Assembly (NCBI GenBank): GCA_032158295.1
Contig: CM063250.1
Span: 751,501-815,500, forward strand
DNA: 64,000 nt
Direction: 5' to 3'
Source: Pycnopodia helianthoides
Lineage: Eukaryota; Echinodermata; Asteroidea; Forcipulatida; Asteriidae
Below are positions 54,411 through 64,000 of this stretch, in pieces. Within the stretch, counting starts at the first letter, position 1; each line of letters starts with the position of its first letter. The notes below the pieces were generated by a model. The model saw nothing but the letters and a program-made list of their open reading frames with translations, made no database searches and was not told the DNA's origin. The position numbers and the translations under genes are program-made.

Positions 54411-54800
54411 CAGTACGTATGTAAACAAAAGTACTGTTTCAAACGGAATCAAAGCTTCTTGTAAGGCAGATCAATGGGACGAGAGATTTGAACTATCAAC
54501 TATCACTGAAGCTTCCCCGTCCGTCACTGAACATCCATCCCCCTGAGCCGACAGAGCTTGACAACTCATGAAAACTAGGCAAATCTAGACCAAGAAGTCG
54601 CCAGAGAGAGAACTTCAGCGCACGCAGGTCGTCATCAGGAATCCAGCAAGGCAACACACAAAAAAGGGGGAAGGAAAAAAAAAAGCCTAAGCAATAAAAG
54701 CGAGCGGCAAGGGAATGAGTGAGACAGGTCTTGCGTTAATGGTGTCAAGCGCGTTGGGGATTGGCCTACATTTCCCCCCACGGCTCTTCCATCACTGACC
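54411..54800 (-). promoter_or_regulatory. Candidate GC-richer 5' exon and promoter region of receptor 2
   Basis: A clear rise in GC and CpG at about 54440-55050 stands out from AT-rich surroundings. A strong donor (TACTG|GTGAGT) sits at 54411 on the minus strand. A CCAAT box (GGCCAATCCCC) lies at about 54758-54768. A 32-codon upstream ORF starts at 54569 and stops at 54471, inside the candidate exon. The transcription start cannot be fixed. Confidence 0.4.
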
Positions 54801-56654
54801 CAGTTTCGGGAGAGAAAACATTTCCAGTCTGTCTGCGCGTCAATCCGGCTGGAAACATGAGACGCTGTATATGTGTCACAGACGGAAAGAAGCCTGGCCT
54901 CCCAGACAACTCAATACCTCCCTAGTGCATGCACAATGACTGAAAGCCGGCCACTGCAAACCGCCAAACTCTGCCTGCCAGGCTATCAATGGGAGGGCTG
55001 GAAACAGCAGGGATAAATTTAGCTTTTATCGGCAACTGTGCCGTATCACGTTTTGGTCCTGCCTACCCAATAATTTTTTTTTCTTTCTCCCGATCCCGTT
55101 TGAAGTGTGAAAAGAACCTAGTTTCTGACTGATATGTAGGTTATAAACAAACTATTTAATTCCCAAGCTCCAAGGACAATTTATGACAACGTTTTTCTAA
55201 ACAAACTGTCCTATTTATTTATGGCCCAATCCTAATGTGTTTTAAAGTGTTGTATAGTGATATGTTACCCTATTGGAATACAAGAGAGGGCTCACTGATT
55301 ACATTGATCTAGATTCTCCTGCAGGTGACCACGGCAGTCATGGTCTTCTCTCAATTTTTTTTTCCAGGTCAATTACGCCATGAAATCAATCCAGAAACAT
55401 GACCACCAAACTCAAGGAAAAAAATGTGATGAACTGGTAGTTGTCTGACCAGCAGCAACATGATAAGCTTACAAAAAAATCATCACTCGTCAATTTAGAA
55501 AAAAGAAGAAGAAAAAAAATTCCCTACAGGAGGTACTGATTACAATAGGACGGAATGAGGGTAATTGACGTACAGAAAATTGGGACATCACATTCTACAT
55601 GTCTCTCTTAAAAATACTTTCAGTGTAAAATAAATTCGCTGACAAAATATGTTTTTGATATTTTGGGGGGCAGACTAGGCAAGCATGAGATTGGTTGGGT
55701 TGGAAATCTATTTCATTTAAAAAAATTTCAAGTCTGGGTCATACTGCATGCAAAAGCAAACGTAAAGCACATTTTTAACCATTATCATGTTCTTGCCCTT
55801 GTTTGTCTGTCTGCCTATTAAGCAGGAAATCTGAAAAAAAGGTTACAAATAGATTTCAACAAAACTTAGTTGGAAGATTTATCACAGGCAAATAAGATTA
55901 TGACGAGGATCAGGATCTGTTTGTGAATCCAGGACCATTTTAAAAGTTACTTTTCTTTGAGAGACAAGAGACACGGCCAAGTATGAGAGCGCCACCTTGT
56001 GGAGCATTTTGAGCAGCCAGCAGCAGTCGAGTCCCTTACTGCTCAGGGTGACAGGGAACAGGGTTTCTATCGAGTGTTCTCAAAGTTTGCAGACTAAAAC
56101 TATTCTGCTACATGAGCCCCAGTCTGGCAAAGTCATTGAGTAGGGTAAAGTCAGCCAAAGGAAGGTAGTTAAAGCCAGTGGAAATAACATAGGTGTGATC
56201 GAGGAGCTATATTTTTAAAGAGGGGATCTAAGGGCAAATTCAGTTTTGTGAGGCACTCATTTTCTGAGTAGATTGAGTCTGCGTATCATACCTCATGCTA
56301 AAATGGTGTAAAGAGTAATTTTATTAGATAATCTTTCAGAATGAAAGTTGAAACATGAAGTCAATGTTTGTCAATAAGTTAGTCTATACATTCCACACCT
56401 AGGAATCTTTTGGAACTCTAAAGGTCAAATTAAATGCCGCTTTGATTGAAATGAAGAATGAACTAAAAATTTCCATTACAAAAATATACAAACCCATGTG
56501 TTTGAAATGTGATATCATTTGATGTTTTAGGATGTTAACAAATTGTGCACTGGAAGGGTATCAAATACAATGGCATTTTACACATTTTAAAACACGTCAG
56601 CGTTTTAGTCTAAAATATCAATGAGACTATCTTTTAAAAGTGTTGCACACTGTG

Positions 56655-57045
56655 CAACATTTTACATGTCATGTAAAAGGTTCAAGTCCCACTCAAGTGA
56701 ATTTCCTTTTTTTCTTTGTTATTTAAAAATTTACCAAGTCAGTTTCTCTTGTGGTTTATTACTTGATATTTGAAATAAAAAAGCCACATTCCCTTAAGGT
56801 GATCCCTCTGCTGCCGCTTCCCAGGTTGTATCGTAAACTTGGGTGTGATCCCTTGCTGTGTGGCAGTTACATGTTGAATGGCTTCTGACTGGCACCCCGA
56901 ACAAAGATATTGACAAAATAGGGAGACCCTAGCTAGCCCAATTGGTGGCCAACACAAGCTAGCCAAGCTAGCCAACAGCGACACATTAATCCGGAGGTCT
57001 CAGGTCTCTAGTAAATTTTTCTTTGTTCAACCCTAAATTACATGT
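56655..57045 (+). repeat. SINE-like copies related to 2938-3080
   Basis: GGTTCAAGTCCCACTCAAG, a CTTTGTT tail and CTTGTGGTTTATTACTTGAT at 56655-56775; a second partial copy with CACATTAATCCGGAGGTCTC and TTTTTCTTTGTTCAACCC ends at about 57045. Confidence 0.6.
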
Positions 57046-57117
57046 AAAATTAGACAGACACTTCTTATACCCTTTGAAAAAGATGCCAGTCATAAATCAA
57101 AATGTTTTGAAAAAAAA

Positions 57118-57345
57118 TTGCCTCTAGACCACGGACCTTGCTCAGAACTGTCACTGGACCAGAAATATTTTTTACAAGACCTAAATTATTTACCTAAATT
57201 ATTTCTCTCTTTTTATAACATTTGAAATTACAAGTGTGTCTGGAAAGACACAGCAGGACCAGTTCAAGTGTTAGGTTACTGGCCCAAAGACTGAGTTGCT
57301 GAATTCTGGCCCAGGCATCCAGTGGTTAGTTCAAGCCCTGTGATT
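57118..57345. repeat. Diverged copy of the CAG..CCCTTAA element
   Basis: CACTGGACCAG, GGACCAGTTCAAGTGTTAGG and an end TTCAAGCCCTGTGATTG resemble the right part of the 8385-8603 and 49006-49580 elements. Confidence 0.45.
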
Positions 57346-58472
57346 GACTTTATTCACAAAATCTAAAAAGAAAATTTTTCACAGAAAAGTGCACCATGGA
57401 TTCATTTATATTTTGTAAGTTCAGAGGTTGTGAAATGCGTCGTTGATCAATAAGTTTTTCTTGCAAAAGAGAAACAGTCCAGACTGAAGTAAAAATTGTC
57501 AACAAAAGCTCAACAGTAGGCCAATAACAAAAGTCAAACACACCGTCTGGCAACAAGGAGTAGATTACAATGGAAACACGACTCCCGTTGAGAAGTGAGC
57601 ACGCACATGTGTGATACAACTCCTCTCTTTTGAAATGTGTTCTTGTTCGAACTCAAAGTCCAACCTTACTGACAGGAAACCAATTTAGTCATCTGTGAAC
57701 TTGAATTAAAAAGTTGTTCTATGGTAAAAAAAAAAGCTGGTAGTCTTTAAAGTTCTCTGACATATATATTTTTTTTCCTCAACGTTTTGGGAAAGCACTT
57801 GTCCACACGTACAAAATTTAGTGTCTTGAGGGAATGCACTTTGCATACATTGAGAGAAGGCCCAAAAAGTACGTAAAGGTGACTGTTCTAAACCAGTTTT
57901 TGCTCAATGATTAATTTCAGACCAATTTGCTTCCGGCTGAAAGCCTCAACATGGCTGACTTGGCTTTCACTGAAGCCAGAAAGGGGACTACTAAAGGCGC
58001 AATTCAACTCAAATGAATAGTATTTCTTTCCACACCTGGAGCACAAAAAAGAAATCTATTGGAATACATGAATGCAAGGTTTGAGATAATCACAGGATTA
58101 CAGGGTGAGGCTTGTCGCGGCTTGCCTTTTGAAACCAAGGAAGCACCTTCAAGAATGTCAGTAAATGAAGGTAATCAATAGACAATCGCTATGGCTCTAG
58201 GTTCAATGATGCGCAGTTTAATCACGACATACAAATGATGAAATCAACTGCACATGGGAGGTAGCTGAGAGAACACGACCAATGAGTTCTATTGTTTTCT
58301 CTTTACCAACCTAAATTTATCACAAAGACAGAGCTTCTGAGTTTTGTTGTGAAAATCTGTGAGCAACTCAATGTAGGCCTGCATGGATCCACTTGATCCG
58401 TCGTAGTTCCTACTACATGTACTGTAAGTTACAATATACAAATATTGGATGCGTGTGAGTGCATTTTCGCAG

Positions 58473-58567
58473 AATATAATCACAAGGTGAAATCTGAGCT
58501 ATTCTTTTTCATGAGGCAAAGCCAAGTGAAATGGAAAAGCCAGATTTCACCTAAGTGATTATACTCT
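58473..58567. repeat. Imperfect inverted repeat
   Basis: ATATAATCACAAGGTGAAAT near the left is matched inversely by ATTTCACCTAAGTGATTATA near the right; arms of about 24 bp, loop of about 45 bp. Confidence 0.7.
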
Positions 58568-59794
58568 TGCACAAACAAAATGCATTTAATATTTATTTTA
58601 TATAACCCACACATTTGAAAATTTGCCAACAAAAAATAGACATAGAAACTTGACCACCCCACACTCTGAAAATTTGAAAAACCCTTCTAAAAAACATGGA
58701 CGACTCCATGTGGATACCAACCTTGACACTACCTTCCCTCATTTTGACAAACAGACGGGGAACAACTATTTTTGAAACAACACAATGAAGCGTCCAATAA
58801 TTATCCATATTGGACTCCAGTATTAAATTCTGGAGTGTCACGGCAGTATACAAACTACAAGGATCTGTGATTGGAGTATATATACCAAAACATTATCCCT
58901 TCCCCTACGTAGCTTCCATTAACCTCAATTTTAAACTTATCAATCAATTTTTAGACAACAGTTAAAGTTGGACCTTCTCTATTGAGAAAGTTACAAATAA
59001 AAATCCTCATAACAAAAAATAGCTCCCACATACTTTGGTTTGTTTCAAGCCAATGTACTATTGGTGAGTAACAAACTGTCATCCAAGTTTGGGAGCAAGA
59101 TGCTGATACTAAGAAGACTGAGACCTCAATAAGGAGCCCACCTGTATTTAACAAACATCTGGAGCAACTTGGCCATATACCAATAGATGCAGTGTGCTGT
59201 TAAAAATGTTGATTTTGCACAAAAAGGTTGCTGGAAGTGTTTTCATATTTTTTCTTAATATTCATGAAATGCATCAGATGAAAATGTCTTAAACCAGGTT
59301 TTTCTGAGATTCCAAAAAATTACTACAACCAATTCTTTTTAGAGGGAAGGAAAATGCAGCATACAGATAGGATTCTAAAAGAAATGTATAATAAATTATC
59401 ATTGTAGTTGAACTGGGTCAGCAGCTTACTATTCACTGTACATGTCACAAAGCAGTTTTTTGTTTAAAGTGCCAATAAAAAAGCCTACTAAAAAAACTAT
59501 TATACTAACAATTAAGTTTAAACTTTGTACATCAAATTTTTTCTCAAGCTTTCACATGGTAGTGTTAGACAATCATTAAATACAGTTCCTGTATTTTTAT
59601 TCACAGGACCTTTACTGTGAGCAAACTGCACTAAAATTGCTTACAATTTAAAGGAAACTGTCCTAAAACAAAGACAAAAGTAGCGGACCTGTAAATATAA
59701 AGCTTACCTTCCACTAGACAATGAACCTCCTCAGGTTAATATCGGTAAAGATCAAACTGGATTGTCTCTCACTCTGTAGTCACACTAATCAATC

Positions 59795-59805
59795 TGACCT
59801 AATTA
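59795..59805 (-). promoter_or_regulatory. Rev-erb/ROR response element match
   Basis: TAATTAGGTCA on the minus strand, a perfect WAWNTRGGTCA match inside the candidate 5' exon at 59.7-60.0 kb. Confidence 0.4.
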
Positions 59806-60039
59806 AAGCTCTAGTTTGTCACACGTTCAGAACAGCATCCACACAGCAAGGTTTCCCCCCAAAATGCCAAGTGAGTTCAAGCGCTTCCACCAACCAAACT
59901 GAGAAGGTTGACAGGGTCCGCTGCTCTGATAAGAGGTGTAATTTTGGGGTTCTGTTGTTAAACCAGTGTCATGGACCTCGGTTCTACAATGAACAAGTGC
60001 AAGTTGTTCTTTTCTTACAAGGTCATCGGCCTGCCTGAT

Positions 60040-60050
60040 TGACCTATATA
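60040..60050 (-). promoter_or_regulatory. Rev-erb/ROR response element fused to TATA box
   Basis: TATATAGGTCA matches the monomeric Rev-erb/ROR site WAWNTRGGTCA perfectly and overlaps the TATA box at 60053-60045. Confidence 0.45.
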
Positions 60051-60224
60051 AACTGTGTGTTGAGCTTTTCCTGTTCTCGATCAATGCCATGTGCTAGTTT
60101 AAATAGGCCAGATTTGGGCCATCCATTTTCAGGTTTATGTTTCTCCTCTATGTGAAATGCAGTTTTCAAACCGTAGCCTTTACACTTGATTATGCATTTG
60201 TCATGCGTGTGTGTTGTGTTTTCA

Positions 60225-60345
60225 TTTAGCCTTTGAGAAAGACTCTGCTTAACTTTAAGGGAAGGTCAAAACCTCAGGCCATTAACCATTTTTCTGCATT
60301 TATAGGTCCTTGTGGTTGAAGAGCTTTACAATAGCTAATTCTATT
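60225..60345 (+). repeat. Dispersed repeat copy, GGCCATTAA family
   Basis: Shares TAGCCTTTGAGAAAGACTCT, TCAGGCCATTAA, GCATTTATA and GGTCCTTGTGGTTG with the copy in the receptor 1 intron. Confidence 0.65.
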
Positions 60346-60349
60346 TTCT

Positions 60350-63300
60350 ATAATCCCAAGGCTTTGTATGTATATTTTGCTTATAAAAGGCTGCCCATAA
60401 TGTAAACATTTCAACACAAATTTATGCAAGTAAAAGAATTTTGACAAATTCCGTCCTGCATTCATAAATTATTTTCACCAGAATTATTTCAAAATGGAGT
60501 GAAATTCGAACATGTCTTATTTTAGCCCTAAGGCCTATTCATTATTCACCCTTTTGGCTAGTCTGTATAGGTCCACAATTACATTGCCTTCTCACATTAT
60601 CACTATTATTAAGTTGTATCAACATATATAAATTAAACCACAGATCAATTAAACCACAGATGTTGTTTCCCAAATATGGACCACACACGCATATCTGAAT
60701 AAAGGACAGGCCAATGACTGGAACAAGGAAAGAAGCTTTAACGAAAAGAAAAACTATGGTGTTTGTGTTGGACCTACAGCCACAAACTCTTCCTGTTTTA
60801 GTTTACATACAGACATAGATTTTGACAGTTTCCTCATTCTTACAATCATCAGGGCCTTAAATGGTTTTTAAAGCTCCTCGTTTTGACATCTTGATGTATG
60901 CGCACCCATAAATGGAAACAGATTTAAGACCTTCAAAAAAGACCCTTTTACGCTGTTCAAAACACCCCCCCCCCACCTGCATTTAAGAATTCCTACTAGC
61001 TAAAACATTTTACAGTTGTCTTCACAATTACTGGAGAGACTGTCAATAATGACACTTGTCGATTCACCAATCCATTGGCCTAGATCCCACCCTCAGTCTG
61101 CAAGATTAGTCCATTTGACTGGCCTATATCTTCAAGAAGCTTGTAATCACTTTGAACAAAAACTAGTGAAGGAAATGTCCGAAGAATGTCTGAAAATACC
61201 AAGCATCATAAAGTCCGTTCTATAACTTCACACATTAACAGCAGGGCTTCTTAGTATTAGCTGGAACTAAAGCTCATCAGATTATCAAGATCTGACAACT
61301 AGTTTAAAGCTTGATCTTTCTGAACTGTCGACCCATAAACTCTGGGCACACGTTGGACTTTTGTTGCATTCATCAGGCTGCACCACTCTTCTGTAGATCA
61401 TGTAGATTGTATGTGGAGAAATGTTGAATCCACGATTATATCTACAAGACATTGTGATTATTGAATTTGTTAACCTCACCAGCAACAAAAACAGACACTT
61501 TCTGTTTTAGAAAAGGAATGTTTTTGCATAGCATCAACAAGCAGTCAGCACACTTTTCTGTTCTTGCACGCTGAAGTTGAAGTTTGTTGGCCACAGAAAA
61601 AAATTTAAAAACTGTTTTGTTTTACCTGATGAGTATCTTTGCCTTACACTGTGTCATTCAGCTTGCTGGATTGCACTCTCTTTCTACACATGGACATAAA
61701 AATTGTTCCTTTTCTGTTGTTTGATTGAAGTTGCTAGTTCTATTGTTGGCCCAAGCAATGACCTCAGGATAGAACGAAGAAGAACCAAATTTTTTATGAT
61801 TATTGCAAGCATGCATTCAGATGGCACACACTTCTGAAATGGATAATAGAAAGTTATTGCATTGTGCATCAGACAGATCAAAGTTTTAAGTTCCACCAGT
61901 TTGGATCATTTGCTGCATACCACAGTACCGAAAACTAACAAAGTTACTGTTTGTCTCATGTATAATATTGTTTTCAACCATAAGAAAACTTTCTTCATAG
62001 CCATTTATCTTGAAGAGCAAAGATTTTTATAATTCCATATTCCCCAAGAACAAGTTCTCTAACCCAACTTAATTAGCATAATTGAACACAAACAATAGTT
62101 ATTGAACTTGTGACCGACTACGGATGCTAAAGAAAAACAGCTACCAAAGCCTGTATTCTTTATATAGCACAGGACAGGACAATCTTGTTTTAAAACATTC
62201 CAGGTCTCTTTAAATTCAAGAGCTGCAATATTTCAGCTCAACGCAAAGAGTTACAAATGTTCCATCTCAGTATAGGGTTGACAGATTGTAGCAAGAAAGG
62301 TGACAAATAAAGTCTTCCTCACAAAATTAACCCTACCCTGTCTTGGAAGTAACCCCTCTTGGAAGTAACCCCGGCATAGATTTCTTAGAACATTCTCTCA
62401 ATCACCAGCAAACACACGTACACACTTGGAACAGGGGAACATTATGGGAAGGGTCACGACCCCGGATCATGAGCCAGATTCCCCAAGACTTAGTTTTGTC
62501 AAGTGATAGGGTTCGTTGACCCCTTGTAATGAGTTCGCACTGGATCGTGTGACAAAATAAAACAACAGTCTTTCATCGCAGTTCGGGTGTGCGCCTTTAC
62601 CAGGACGTAAACTTGTCCCCCCTTGACACCTCAGGGGATTGAGCTATTGAACAGAGTGCTAGAAGGAGAGAATGAACAGATCAACTGACAAATGAAGACA
62701 AAAATCATATGAATAAAGCTCTGCAGACTTGGGAATACTAGAGTTCAAGATACATGCATTAAAAGCGATGATTGTGACACTCTTAGTATGATCCGCTCAG
62801 ACCTGTTGAAGAGGGTGGAAGGGAAGATGCATTCAATCTGAAAAATATTAGCCTGGATTCCCCACCACTCATTTCCCAGTTTATGTTTTGAGTATCAATA
62901 ATTGCTCTCAGGAATTGGTTCCACTCAGCTTCCTCTAGACCTGTGGTCCCTTATGATGTCAATTTGGGTGAATTGTAGGGTTGTGGTGATTTACTTTGAA
63001 CCAGGGGTGAGAGTCATTTATGAAGAAAAAGTCTGAAACTGGGATTCAAAACCCCTGGAGTTATAGATTCCAATAAGCTTTTGGAAACAGTATCCTCAGC
63101 GCTAGAGAAGTAGATCAAAGAGCACAAAGATTTATTTTATTTGTAGAAAAATACAGCATTTTTTGTTTACTAGGCAGACTTCAAAAAGGTTTGGTCTCCC
63201 ATCTTGTCTGTTGAGGTCTCTCAAATTAATATTGTTGATCTTGGACCAAAGATCTACAACTTGACTTTCTTTAGCACTACTTTAAAATTTTACTACAAAC

Positions 63301-64000
63301 TCATACTTAGAATTACAACATTTGCGTGACACTGCAATCATTCTCAAAGTTAGTGATGGGAAGAAAGGCAAATTTACTCTCTCAAAAATAGAAAGGAGCA
63401 GAGAAAATAAGTGAACAGAAAGACATTGAACACTGTTTTGTTTGAGTATCAGAAAGGACAGTGTTACTCTTTGGGGTAACTTGATCACACAGAGAGACCT
63501 ACTTGACAGTTGACACAGAGTCCAAAGAATGACCCTTCTAAAATAGGTACAGGGCATGGTTCAGCCGGAATTTGGAAATTTATAGACCATCAAAATTCCT
63601 GATTTTACAATACTTCAACATAAATCAATAATAAGTACATGTTACGTGTTTAAGTTCAAAAAAGACTTCAAAAAGAATCCAGCTAAATTTAGCCTACTTC
63701 TGTGTTGCATTTAACGCTGTACTTGCAGTTTTAATTGTTCTTTTTCAATGCTTTTTGGCTTTAAGGTATTTTCAACATTTAGCTTTTGTTTTCTTATTAC
63801 ATTTTAACTTGCTTTTTAGTATAATTATAGTTTGCTTCCAGGTTCAAGTATTTGGCTTGTCCTTTGACACTTTTATATTTTTTTCAAAAGTAATTTTACT
63901 GCCTAGATTTTGTAATTTTCATTGTGAGGCAACTTAGGATATTTTACTTAAAGCGCCATATTAATGCACGTATGATTATTGCAGCTGACACATGACAGAA
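60350..64000. other. Non-coding stretch at the right edge
   Basis: No coding exon, RNA gene or clear mobile element was recognised. A 15-bp direct repeat (CTTGGAAGTAACCCC) lies at about 62343-62372. Confidence 0.5.

Larger units (their letters stand above)
59708..60053 (-). promoter_or_regulatory. Candidate TATA-driven 5' exon of receptor 2
   Basis: TTTATATAG on the minus strand (60053-60045) is a good TATA box; a start about 30 bp downstream would make an exon of roughly 310 bp ending at a consensus donor (GGAAG|GTAAGC, exon end 59708). The exon region has a higher GC than its flanks. Which gene it belongs to is inferred only from strand. Confidence 0.35.

Noticed and set aside
59827..60090. 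87-codon minus-strand ORF as a protein
   Set aside because: Its ATG lies upstream of the TATA box proposed for the exon, and the translation resembles no family; kept only as part of a candidate 5' exon.

Overview
The window is animal nuclear DNA: AT-rich, with short exons joined by GT..AG introns, no operons, and many short interspersed and foldback repeats. The protein-coding content (two NR1-type nuclear receptors and a CNPPD1 orthologue) is metazoan. The tRNA-derived SINE tails and the short inverted-repeat elements make an echinoderm or other invertebrate deuterostome my best guess, but this is inference from style and not a proven placement.

Three genes are supported by exon-by-exon translation with matching splice phases. 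(1) Plus strand, 532-4442: the hinge and ligand-binding domain (LBD) of a Rev-erb/E75-like nuclear receptor (NR1D type); its DNA-binding domain (DBD) lies upstream of the window. One LBD exon (3771-3880) is one base short for the expected reading frame, and a 72-bp piece of the last exon is repeated just after the stop. (2) Minus strand, 22795-12440: a complete nine-exon CNPPD1 (cyclin Pas1/PHO80 domain protein, 519 codons). (3) Minus strand, 37711-31101: a complete six-exon second NR1 receptor (351 codons) with an almost absent N-terminal domain, a full two-zinc-finger DBD and an LBD that stops before the activation helix (H12).

Layout: 1-5.4 kb receptor 1; 5.4-12.1 kb gene-free, with a minisatellite, foldback elements and a SINE; 12.1-22.9 kb CNPPD1, with a satellite-bearing foldback element in its first intron at 21.3-22.0 kb; 22.9-24.0 kb CNPPD1 upstream sequence and a SINE; 24.0-31.1 kb repeat-poor DNA that could be the long 3' UTR of receptor 2; 31.1-37.7 kb receptor 2 coding exons; 37.7-64 kb its likely upstream region, with three candidate 5' non-coding exons (about 42.2, 54.4 and 59.7 kb) and no other coding gene that I can support.

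The most interesting points are: two different NR1 receptors in 40 kb, recalling vertebrate Rev-erb/THR/RAR linkage; four perfect Rev-erb/ROR-type response elements, all in one orientation and all upstream of receptor 2, one of them fused to a TATA box; the one-base frame problem in receptor 1; and contrasting heme-ligand residues in the two receptors. Together they suggest, as inference only, a local regulatory circuit in which a Rev-erb-like repressor could act on its neighbouring paralogue.
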